Source of the DNA: Morella rubra | Taxonomy: Eukaryota; Streptophyta; Magnoliopsida; Fagales; Myricaceae | Direction: 5' to 3' | Assembly (NCBI GenBank): GCA_003952965.2 | Contig: RXIC02000071.1 | Coordinates: forward strand, 136,826 to 200,825 | DNA: 64,000 nt | Shown here: piece after piece, positions 48,658-58,130 of the stretch | Numbering within the stretch: the stretch's first letter is position 1 | Layout of the letters: each line of letters starts with the position of its first letter | Notes under the pieces: model-generated | Databases searched by the model: none | What the model was told of the DNA's origin: nothing | Seen by the model: the letters and a program-made list of their open reading frames with translations, nothing else | Translations under genes and position numbers: made by a program

Positions 48658-49428
48658 TGATGGGAATTGATTTTTTCAGCCCAATAAGAAAGGAAATGAG
48701 CCCTGGACTGGACAGAAAAGGAAGAGGCCCATCCTAATACCAATAAGATATCAGCAACCGCAAATCACCATTGAAAAAAGATCGGCAACCCTCTTAAATA
48801 GGGGTCACGTTGAGTATGAAAAGGTAAGGCCTAAGGGAGAGTTAATCATCTGATTCCCTGACAAAAACGATGCTAGAAAGAATAATATCTAACCATTAAA
48901 TGAGCAAACAGAGACCGTCTTCCTGAGGACCAATAGAAAGAAGGGGAGGAAAAGTGGGCCCCACTTAATAAATAAGGGGCAGAAGGTACATGAAAAAGGA
49001 AGCGTAAAAAAAAAAAGGAGGCAAGAGGGCTGGCACCCCGATGAGACGAAAGAAGAAACAAGGATAAAAGTACAAGACCACAGCCCATCAAGGCCCAGCC
49101 CAGACAGGAAAAGAAGGAAGATGTAAGATGTAAGAGAAAAGGGGGAAAACAGAACGGTAAGCAGACTCACTCAGACACTCTCTCATACTTTCTCTCCTTG
49201 ATAATCGAATCAGCATACAAAAAATATAAAAAATGGTGACTAACAATGATATTAGAGAAATCCCCTACAGGGAGGACCCCAAGTCCTAATTTGTTTTCTT
49301 TGCTTGTAGGAGAAAGGAAGGAGAATCTGAGCCTTTCAACCCATCCCAAGCGCTGGACTTCAAGCCCAACTCCCTCGGGCTCTTGTCCTTGTGGAACTGT
49401 GATAGACCGATTAAAAATAGCTCCATTA
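48658..49428 (+). repeat. 3' LTR of the Tat-like element
   Basis: 771 bp, TG...TA (last base changed from the CA in the 5' LTR). It is followed by the target duplication GTTAT (49429-49433). Confidence 0.9.
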
Positions 49429-49433
49429 GTTAT

Positions 49434-49632
49434 AATAAATTAAATCGGAGAATGTAGACTTTAATATATATATATATATATAATATATAGGGAGAGAGAG
49501 AAGAGAGAGAGAGAGAGAAATCACAATGGTACATGACAGAGTTGAATATGTACTCTGCCTGAATAACAGGTAAGGTCCAATCAATAAGTGGTAAGGTTAG
49601 GGCCTTGGTTTCATGGGCTATTTGTAAGCTTA
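49434..49632. repeat. Host duplicated block, copy R1 (third part)
   Basis: It matches 62358-62545 ('GGTTAGGGCCTTGGTTTCAT', 'GGGCTATTTGTAAGCTTA'). It contains TA (49464-49489) and GA (49491-49518) microsatellites. Confidence 0.8.
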
Positions 49633-50045
49633 TAGGGACTTAGGCCCAGCGACTCTATCTCATTTCGAAGAGTACTTGCGTGACCCGCTTGTTGCAAAGA
49701 TGGTCGGTCGGCAGCCAAGCCAGACCAAGGAAGCCCAACCCACCAATTAAAAGGTGAGCGGGAAACACCAATTGAAGACCAAGTGGGAATATGCCTCTTC
49801 CCCATACCTATAAATATAGGGTACCCCTATCTTTTTATCTCTTGAATACCTATAGAATCCTTTGAACCTCTCAAAACCACTCCCTAACTTAAGCATTGGA
49901 GGCTCCTCTTCAATGTCACGTTTCCTTTACTTGTTCGCAGATTTAGTTCCTTGATCAACTACTCTCCTGGTGATTTTGGGTATATCATCATTAGACTTGT
50001 GGGTTTACTTTACTTTTTGGAAGTTATAATAGGCAGTAAACCAAA
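49633..50045 (+). mobile_element. LTR fragment (probable gypsy), ~0.4 kb
   Basis: This stretch is missing from the related block at about 62545. It carries CCTATAAATATAGGG (about 49807), then 'CTCCCTAACTTAAGCATTGG' and further T/C-rich leader-like sequence, the layout of a gypsy LTR U3-R junction. No TG/CA ends or target duplication could be fixed. Confidence 0.45.
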
Positions 50046-50275
50046 TTAGGATAGAATTGGGATACATTTAGAATTTGCAGTGATATAACTATTGGATTGT
50101 ACACAAGTAATTACCTTAATTAAGGAACATCAATTATCATTAAGTGTGATATTCCGTATTGAACAATTGGGCAATGAGATGATAATATTTTGAAAATTAA
50201 AGGGGATCACAATTGGGCAAGATTTGTGGATAGGAGATGTTTAAGACTGAAAGGTTGTATGCTTCAAAATACTAA
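50046..50275. repeat. Host duplicated block, copy R1 (right part)
   Basis: 'GCAGTGATATAACTATTGG', 'AACAATTGGGCAATGAGATG' and 'GATGTTTAAGACTGAAA' recur at about 52635-52835 and at 62570-62637 plus 63680-63815. Confidence 0.85.
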
Positions 50276-50848
50276 TTCATGTTGCAAAACACATTGTGGG
50301 ATCGGAAGTCAGATTCGACTTATGATTTTGGCTGGAAATAGAAAAACACTTTCGTTAACCTAGCCGACTCGTCGAAATTCCAACCCAGTGCGGGTTGCTT
50401 CAGTCCGGAAATGCAAATCAGCTCAAAAAATTGTTTCCGTTGAACACCCCTACATAGAAGTGTTTAGCTGAACAAGAGAGCAATGAAGCACATGTAATGC
50501 ATGGACATGTCTCAATTGGCTAAATAGAAATTCAATTAAGAAGAGTACCTTTTTTAACATGTACTCTATGATTTTGGTTGCCAATGTTGCAGCCATATAT
50601 TTCAAGGAGATAGATAATTAAATGATATTTTGCGTCTTTAGAAGCTGGGCTTTCCTAATATTAGAATTTAAGTCAATTGATTTGTTTCTTTGGCTTGCAA
50701 ATTTATTTTGTTTGTATTTTGAGTCCTCTATTTAATTTGTTTTTGAATCCTATCTAGTTTGAATGTAACCACCATATTCCTTCATCATAAGGCAGGATTT
50801 TTCAATAAAATTAGGAGATACAGTTTTCCTTTAAAAAAAAAAAAAAAA
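50276..50848 (+). other. Possible retroposed sequence with poly(A) tail
   Basis: It ends in AATAAA (50813-50818) followed 14 bp later by a run of 16 A (50833-50848), the signature of a copied mRNA 3' end. No coding similarity was recognised and no flanking target duplication was found, so this may be coincidental. Confidence 0.35.
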
Positions 50849-51509
50849 CAGGAGAGATCACAACTTCATTAAGTTCTTGAACCCGTGAGAAACAAGGAGA
50901 GAGCTAGAGTGATCTAATAATGGGAAGCAAGTAGCTGGAAGGGAGAACAAACCAGCAAGGAGAAGAGATCTAGAAGTTTGAAAAAAATGTCGAAGAATCC
51001 GCCAACCAGGTGCTGGACAACCAAGGAGGTGACAAGCTCCTCTTCAAGCAGTTGCATGGAGATTAAGAATCCAAGGGAGAGCTGCTTCATTTGGTAAAGG
51101 TAAGCTCGCACACACCAGGGTCGGAGAGAAGGAGAAGATACAGAAAAAAGAAGGGAGTTGGAAGCAAGAAAGATTCAGGTGAAGCAAGAAAAAGAGAACC
51201 GGCCGCCAGGACCTCCGAACCTGTACCACCTAGTAGCAGTTACTGCCAATAACGGGGCTGGGAGATGCTCCCAATTCCTGCAAACCGCCAAAAGCAGTTG
51301 CGATACTGGTAAGGGCACAAATCGAAACGAGCATCGCAAATGCACAGCACTAGTTGAAAAGAACCAGCTCATAATGTGAGAGTAAAACTATAGGATTCCT
51401 GTGTCTCACCTGCCTTGATCTCATTGACAAACCAACGTCCGGTTGGATTTTAAGGAATGAGTTAATTATAAACTATAACCTCCTAGCACGACACGATTTT
51501 TGTCCCCCG
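50849..51509. other. Unassigned sequence, no gene identified
   Basis: More GC-balanced than its surroundings, with short open frames on both strands (about 51158-51379 plus, 51044-51229 minus). None shows a recognisable domain. Confidence 0.4.
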
Positions 51510-51910
51510 GTTTAGTCAATTAACAATTTTATTTTGATGATCACCGGACCAAATGCCTTGAGAGCTTTTGACATTTCAAAATTAGACCCGTGAGATTCTA
51601 ATGTGAAATATTCAATTAATTAGGAAACCACTTCAAACTGATCCTTATAATTGAGGTCAAAATGTTTTAGTTCAGAGAGAACTAGACCAGGTTGGCAAGT
51701 AGCAAATTTTAGTTGGAAAGAAACTACAAGAAGGCCTAAAAGAGTAATAGTATTCGGTTTGGCATGTTTATAAAGCAAGGAATAGTTCTTGTCATCTTGT
51801 ACCTCATAATTAGAGAACAAATTATATGTGAGCATGGAGTAGTCCATCTCAACAAAACACAGACCCAATAAGTTAGCAAAAATTTGAGTCTAAAGATCAA
51901 GGATTTTAAA
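51510..51910. repeat. Host duplicated block, partial copy R2 (left part)
   Basis: It matches 20885-21290, including 'AATTTGAGTCTAAAGATCAAG'. It ends abruptly at 'AAGGATTTTAAA', where a MITE-like array begins. Confidence 0.8.
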
Positions 51911-51911
51911 C

Positions 51912-52612
51912 TGTCACGTGAATAGGACAAATTACAATAGCCCCCACGAACTATCACCATTTTCTTAATTACCTCCAAAACTATCACTCATTGCAAATCA
52001 CCTTCCCTACACTATGTCTTTATTGCAAATTAGGTACCTGGCGTTTTCTTTTCTTCACAAGTTATTAGGGCAAAACAGTCTTTTAACGTGTGTTGAGGAC
52101 CATGTGTGACGCATAAGGGACAAATTCCATTCAAATTAATGCCCCAAATCGATTAGGGGATGAAACAACAACAAAGATATAGTTTTGGCCGGTGATTTGC
52201 AACGAATGAAAGTTTATGGGGTAATTAAGAAAATAGTGATATTTGTGGGAGGTTATTGTAATTTTTCCTATTCACGTGTAACACATGTGGATGGATTCCA
52301 TTCAAATTGATTCCTGAAATCATTTGGCGGATGGAACAGCAACAAGGACATAGTTAAGAAGGGTGAGTTGCAACAAGTTATAGTTTAGAAGGTAAGTGAG
52401 AAAAAGGTAATAATTTGTGAGAAGTTATTGTAATTTGCTCCATTCACATGTAAACACCCAAACGGATTTCGTTTAAATTGACCTCCGAAATCGGTTGGGG
52501 ATAGAACTGCAACAACGATATAATTTAGGGGGATGAGTTGCAACGAGTTATAGTTTAGGGGTAAGTAAGAAAAGGGTGATAATTCGTGGGGTTATTGTAA
52601 TTTGCCCCTTTT
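51912..52612. mobile_element. MITE with triplicated right arm
   Basis: The left arm (about 51925-52045) reads 'AAATTACAATAGCCCCCACG' and onward. Its inverted counterpart, with 'GTTATTGTAATTTT' at the end, appears about 52110-52271. Two more diverged copies of this right arm follow (about 52272-52440 and 52441-52612), each running from 'TTCACNTGTAA' to 'TTATTGTAATTTGC'. No coding sequence is present. Confidence 0.65.
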
Positions 52613-52619
52613 TTTCTAA

Positions 52620-53020
52620 ACAATGATCTAACTGTTGGATTGTACACAAGCAATTACCTTAATTGAGGAAAATCAATTATCATTACGTGTGGTATTCCGT
52701 ATTTAACAATTGGGCAACAAGATGATAATATTTTGAAAATTATTAGGGATCCCAACTGGGCAAGATTGGGTAGGATTAGTGGATAGGAGATGTTTAAGAC
52801 TGAAATGTTGTATGCTTCAAAATACTAAGGGAAAAATTACACTATGCACCCATCAGCTATAGGGGTTACCGACACTTTGCACCCTATCTTCCAATTTCGT
52901 GACATTGAACCCATAAACTTTCAAAATCTTTAATTTGCACCGAATAGATGAATTTGCCGATAAGTTTCACGATAAATACACTATATGTGTCATCCACATG
53001 ATGCACTCTCGCCTGTAATG
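52620..53020. repeat. Host duplicated block, partial copy R2 (right part)
   Basis: It matches 50095-50275 and 63680-64000. The stretch 'GGGAAAAATTACACTATGCA' to 'CATGATGCACTC' (52827-53010) is shared with the right edge of the window but not with 50275 onward. Confidence 0.85.
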
Positions 53021-53602
53021 CCTATTTTTCCCTCCTGTACAAAATATGGACCCCTAATGATTTGCGAAGCTTTGAGGGCTTTCAGTGCTGAGTTCAACTC
53101 TTTCCTGCCATGTCGGTCTTCGACAAGCGAGAAGGAAAAGGAAGAGAATCGCCCAATCCAACCGAGGTGACGTTGGGAATGGGAGTTCTTGTGGGGCTGT
53201 CTTTGCGAGTTGGCTTGTGGCGATGCAAGATGGTGAAGGCAAGGGGAGGGAGATGGAGTCAGTGGTGGCCCTGGCGAATAAGTTCTGGGGGTCAGCGATG
53301 CAAAAAGGAAGTATTTAAGAACTAATAATTATTAAAAAAATATATAATTAAATGCACCTACTACTAATGTTTTGGCAATACAGAACGCTCCAAAATATAC
53401 TTATCATTTCTTATTGGAAAGCAAATTAAGCAAATAATGCCCATGGTTCAAGTTGGTCATAGATGGAAAGCAAATAATGCTTTTAAATCTAATGCTATTA
53501 ATTAATTATTGACAGAGAGGGCTATAAATTACTTTCTTCTTTTTTGGGCCTTTCATGAACTGGACTTAAATGATGGTCATTAAATGGACTGTAGCACGCT
53601 TC

Positions 53603-53610
53603 TATAAATA
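53603..53610 (+). promoter_or_regulatory. TATA box of LTP copy B
   Basis: TATAAATA in the same TTCTATAAATAGAGCTTGC context as copy A; it sits 76 bp before the conserved ATG. Confidence 0.65.
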
Positions 53611-53685
53611 GAGCTTGCACAAGACACTCCAAAGCAAGTTCAAGAGAGAAACATAAGCAACAATCTAGCTTTAGTCCAAAAGAGA

Positions 53686-53957
53686 ATGGAGAAGATGATG
53701 TGTTGCGCCCACTGGCCTTTGGGCTAATGGTTTTGGTCCTGAATGCAACTGCAAGCACTACAGATGACATAACATGCGCCGATGCTGTAAAGGCTTTGCT
53801 GCCCTGCCAGTTCTTCTTAGTAGGTACTGGCCCACCGACTGCTCCCCCATCGCTGACTGCTACCAAGGTGCGCAGTCTGTACTGAAAGAGGCTACCACCC
53901 CTGAAACACTCAGGGCTCTGTGTGTGTGTTTCAAAGATGCAGCAAAAAAATTAGGTG
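53686..53957 (+). pseudogene. Non-specific lipid-transfer protein-like gene, copy B, 3'-truncated
   Basis: Duplicate of copy A. The region from about 53700 reads LRPLAFGLMVLVLNATASTT then ITCADAVKALLPC in one frame, so the signal peptide and mature start are joined correctly here, unlike in copy A. The conserved ATG (53686) is out of frame with them, as it is in copy A. One base is missing at about 53849, shifting the frame, and the next Cys-Cys pair reads Cys-Tyr (TGC-TAC). The C-X-C motif CVC is intact. Homology stops after 'KDAAKKL' at about 53957, where unrelated block sequence begins, so the last two cysteines are lost. It is a pseudogene. Confidence 0.85.
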
Positions 53958-54204
53958 GATAACAGTAGAGAAATTCTATTGGAAGAATCAAAAGATGGTG
54001 CATAAGGAAACATAGAAATAGGGGATACGGAACTAATTCTAACCCGACAGGTCGGGAAACTGCTTTTCGACTCAGGCCGGTAGCTCGCGGGCCGATATAT
54101 GTGTGATTCAAAACCAAACCGACTAGCGAGCTAATTGGATTCAAATGTCAGTTTTCATGCCTGAAAATTTGGACCACACTTCAACTGTTCAAGATGTTGG
54201 GCTG
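53958..54204. repeat. Host duplicated block, copy R3 (left part)
   Basis: It matches 21327-21558 then 25412-25433. It lacks the 3.85 kb insertion present in R1. It ends with GGCTG, the target duplication of the copia element. Confidence 0.85.
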
Positions 54205-54667
54205 TGTTGGAAAATCCCATGACACATGGAGCATCCACATGTGTATTTTAATTTAAATTTAAAGCTGAAGTTTGAATTATAGTTAAACTGAAGATCTTAT
54301 GTAGATCTCTATTTGAATTCAAACTTAGCTAACTTCTCTCATAGGGACTCTCTATGTGAGATTCTACGTACGTTTATTTACAGAAAATAAACGTAGAGAG
54401 AATTATTCATTCGCATAATTCACAATCTCCTAAAGAAAAAACTTTATCTCAAGGCATCTAAGGCTTCCATCTTTTGTCCTTAGATCGGAAGGGTGCAATT
54501 CACAAGGAGACTCTAGTAGCCTCCTGAACACTTGAGAGCAGTGTTCGTGATTCGTGGATCTTGGATCGTAAATCATGGGCTGTAAGATGAGCAACCAATA
54601 TTCATACAAATCGGAGTTTCCGCACAAGGTATTTCGGATACCCGTTCCGTTTGGTAAAAATCTAACA
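54205..54667 (+). repeat. 5' LTR of the 7.5 kb copia element
   Basis: 463 bp, TG...CA, aligned end to end with 61238-61700. Confidence 0.93.
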
Positions 54668-54668
54668 T

Positions 54669-54681
54669 TGGTATCAGAGCC
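54669..54681 (+). promoter_or_regulatory. Primer-binding site of the copia element
   Basis: TGGTATCAGAGCC follows the 5' LTR by one base. It is complementary to the initiator-Met tRNA 3' end. Confidence 0.92.
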
Positions 54682-55124
54682 AGGTTAGCTTGTTTTCGCC
54701 CTGTATAACATGTTTTGATTTAATATGTGATGATTGAATAACATTTGTTTTAATTTGGTGTTAATTTATTTAATGTTGAATTATAAAACATGTTTTTAAA
54801 TTCGTATAAGATAAATGACGTAGAACTAGAATCTATTTCGAGCCCCACGATGAAATTTGTTTTCACCGTTGTATTTGTTTTCATGAAATTTGTTTTCACT
54901 ATGTGTTGTTATACGAAACTACGTGAAAGAGAGAATTTTTTTTTTATGTCTCTGGTTTTACGTTTTTTATTAGATCTACTGTGTCTTCTATACCCTTTGA
55001 GATTTGTTTTCACGGTGGTGTTTTTTTTAAAACATATGAGTCTGTTTTTGAATTAAGAAAATCGTGACTATGTGTAGGAAAAGCAAGAAATTTTTTTAGA
55101 AGGGTACAAGCAGTGTGAAAATTG

Positions 55125-55300
55125 CACAACAACAGCGCCAGCAGCGTTGCTGCCGCACCTGGCGCACGCAGAGGCAGCTACGGCAGCGCAGTGGCGCTGG
55201 CCGTGCCACACTTGGCACACACAGGCAGCGCAGCGGCGCTGACCATGCCGCGCCTGGCACACGCGCAGCAACGGTGTCGTGCAGATGCCACACAGTCAGG
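55125..55300. repeat. GC-rich ~42 bp tandem repeat in the copia leader
   Basis: Units contain GGCAGCGCAGYGGCGCTG and TGCCACACTTGGCACAC or TGCCGCGCCTGGCACAC; the latter pair can form short hairpins (GTGCCA/TGGCAC). It lies between the primer site and gag in an otherwise AT-rich leader of about 1.35 kb. Open frames across it on both strands are composition artefacts. Confidence 0.7.
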
Positions 55301-56037
55301 CTGTGAGCCGAGATCCCCGGCTGTGCTAGCTGGCAATGCCAACCGAACTAGCCGCTGGCTTCTCCCAGGAGGCTTCAAGCAGTGCCTGGGCAAGAGATGC
55401 CCGGGTCACCGCTTGGGCCAAACGGGTAGGGCAAAATCCCCTTTTCTTTAAAACATAATCGATTTGGCCTTTTTTTTTTTGTAAGGCCCAGTTTTATTTG
55501 AAAAGCAAAGGTCCAACTGTAGGGTTGTTTTAACGTATGGGCTGTGTTTGGCGCGTTAATAATACAAAAGCCCATATCAGTTTCATTTAATAAAAAAAAA
55601 AAAAAAAAGGCGCCGAAAATGAGGTAATTTCTGTAAATAATATTTACTGTTTTATTTAATTTGTTTAAATAAATGACCATATATTGAGTGCCTATCCATA
55701 TTTTTTTTAATTATGGATTTTATTCAATGTGCATGTTATAATTAATTATATTATGTGTATAATTATTTTAGCATGATTGTGAATATGATTTGTTGTTTAT
55801 TCATAATAAACTGTTATGCATATTTGTTATGCAAATGAATTAAATTTGTTTAATTCGTGAATTTTATTTAAAATCAATTGGATATTTCTTTCTAACTTAC
55901 ATAGTGAGAGATGATTACTAGCATAGCGAAATTTTTGATCTCATTATGTAGGAAAGAATTTAATGGTCCAGTTAGGATTTTGGAATAAAATTTTTTAATG
56001 TGTGCTAATGTCAAATTCGTGCATTGAATGTAGTGAA

Positions 56038-56865
56038 ATGGCCACAAAAAGTGTAGTTGTTGACCTGACCAAGGGAGAGAAATTGGACGGTACCAACTAT
56101 GACATGTGGCACAAAAAGATTCAATACCTGCTGAATGAACAGGAAGTCTTGGAGAATCTGACCTCAAGTATGTCCCCACCTGAAGAAGGGAACACTACCC
56201 AACATCGTCGGGATATTGAGGCATACAAAGCCTGGGCTAAAAAGGATAGGTGCGCGCTTTTACTATGTTAAGCAGCATGCACAACGATCTTATTGGAGAG
56301 TTTGAAAACTACTCAACTGCCCAGGAAATGTGGATCCAACTGAAAGCTGCTTATGGGGGTACATCTGCAACTAGGTTGCGTGCTCTTACCTTGAGGTTTG
56401 AGCAGTATGTTATGGACCCGAAGCATACCATGACAGTCCATCTGAGAAACATGTCTACCTTGATTCGTGATCTAAAGGCTGCAGGTGTTAATCTCACAGA
56501 TGAGCAACAAGTTCAGACTGTGATACGTTCACTACCAGAGTCCAGTTGGGACAAATGAAACTAGTGTTGACTCATAGTGAGAATATCAAGACATTTGCTG
56601 ATATTTCTCGCCATTTGGAGCTAGAGGCGGAGCGCCTGGGTGCGAACCGTCCAACTGCGCTTGTTGCCCAAGGTGGGCAACGCAAGGCATTTAGGCCTAA
56701 GCGCAAAGCGGCTGAGAAATCAACTGGTACAGCAAAGGGTCTTGGGCCTAAGAATGAAAAGACTGCAAAGCGCCAAGAGGCAAGCGCGCTGGCAAGAAGG
56801 ATAAGACCAAGATGAAATGCTATAACTGTGGACAGAAGGGTCACTTCGCTCGTGAGTGCACTGAG
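56038..56865 (+). pseudogene. gag of the copia element, frameshifted
   Basis: It starts MATKSVVVDLTKGEKLDGTNY, the usual copia gag opening, then 'WHKKIQYLLNEQEVLENL', and after a frameshift near 56255 'EMWIQLKAAYGGTSATRLRAL' with 'MSTLIRDLKAAGVNLTDEQQ' (UBN2-type). A second shift near 56550 leads to a basic Lys/Arg/Ala-rich stretch. A third near 56800 leads to the zinc knuckle CYNCGQKGHFARECTE (56818-56865). The protein would coat the RNA in a cytoplasmic particle. Lesions prevent a full-length product. Confidence 0.88.
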
Positions 56866-57890
56866 CCGAAGAAGGTACCATCTAAACCCAACTCTCTCTT
56901 TACTTTTGTTTGTTCACATGTATACGTTGCTCACTCGATCCCTGAATGGATTGTAGATACAGGAGCAACCAAGCATGTAGCGAGAGATCGAGTTGGATTT
57001 GTAGATTACAGAAAAATACCAGTAGGCACGCAGTACGTTATTTTGGGTAACGGAACGAGAGAAGAAGTGTTAGGAGTTGGAATCTTTCAACTCAAGATGC
57101 GTCTGGGACGTACGTTACTTCTTCATGATGTGCTCTATGCACCTGGTGTTAAATGTAATCTATTTTCAGTTATTTCCATGTTAGACCTTGGTTTTAGTTT
57201 TCATTTTGATGGGCCACGGATGGATTTTTATTTAAATAAGGCTTTGTATGGACAAAGTTTTTTAAATAATGGTTTCTTTATATTGGATTTAGAACGTTCC
57301 TCTTTTTCTTACATTGCTGATAATGATGATGTTATTTCTAACTCTTTGAAATGGCATGCTAGACTAGGACACATAGGAAAAGATAGAATGGCTAGACTAG
57401 CTAGAGAAGGCCTATTGGGGTCTCTCGCTAATATAAGCCTACCTGTGTGTGAGCCTTGTTTAGCCGGTAAAGCATGTAGGAAACCTTTTGGTAAGGCACC
57501 TAGGGCATCTCATCCTCTAGAATTAGTCCATTCAGATATTTGCGGACCTATGAATGTAAAGGCACGCCATGGCGCATCTTATTTCCTCACTTTGATAGAT
57601 GATTATTCCGTTTCAGTTACGTTTATCTGATCTCCCATCGCTATGAAGCATTGGATTGCTTCAAGCGTTTTTTTGGCAGAGGTTGAGAATCAGAAAGAGA
57701 GGAATTTAAAAATTCTTCGAACTGATCGGGGTCGGGAATATCTATCCACTCAGTTTCAGCAACTGTGTGAGGAAAAAGGTATACGCAGGCAATTAACGAT
57801 TCCTGGAACTCCGCAACAAAATGGTGTTGCAGAAAGAAGGAATCGTACTTTATTGAAATGGTTAGATCGATGATGGCGCAGGCCAACCTC
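56866..57890 (+). pseudogene. Protease and integrase of the copia element
   Basis: Continuous with the zinc knuckle to 57630: protease WIVDTGATKHVARD (about 56950), then the pre-integrase 'WHARLGHIGKDRMARLAREG' (about 57350) with CEPCLAGKA (His/Cys zinc fingers), and the integrase core start 'HSDICGPM' and LIDDYS. A stop at 57628 truncates the frame. Coding continues at 57670-57860 with 'LRTDRGREYLS' and TPQQNGVAERRNRTLL (catalytic core region), followed by another shift. Integrase would insert the DNA copy in the nucleus. Confidence 0.87.
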
Positions 57891-58130
57891 CCAATATCTT
57901 TCTGGGGGGATGCTCTGCTGACTGCTGCCTACATCCTCAACCGAGTGCCTTCAAAGTCAGTTCCTAACACTCCCATATGAATCCTGGAATGGCGCAAAAC
58001 CTATTTTGGAGCATTTGCGACCTTGGGGTTCTGCGGGATTTGTTCACAACACTTCCCATCAGTTTGGGAAACTAGGCCCTAGAGCTAACAAACATATCTT
58101 TATAAGATACTCAAAAGCTCAAAGGGATAC

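Larger units (their letters stand above)
25635..49428 (+). mobile_element. Tat-like Ty3/gypsy retrotransposon, non-autonomous, with nested insertions
   Basis: Paired LTRs (25635-26398 and 48658-49428) start TGATGGGAAT and end CTCCATCA/CTCCATTA. Flanks are GTCAT and GTTAT, a 5 bp duplication with one change. The primer-binding site (TGGCGCCGTCTGTGGGAA) lies 2 bp inside the left LTR, and a purine-rich AATGAGGGGA precedes the right LTR. The interior holds gag, a protease remnant, a tandem-repeat-rich non-coding region and an antisense ORF. No reverse transcriptase, RNase H or integrase is seen. Once two insertions (27292-29567 and 35842-47923) are set aside, about 9.4 kb remains. The related site at about 61893 is empty. 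Confidence 0.88.

Noticed and set aside
55096..55451. Ala/Arg/Cys-rich frames on both strands, up to 109 codons
   Set aside because: They lie in the GC-rich repeat of the copia leader. Open frames on both strands reflect low stop-codon frequency in GC-rich DNA.
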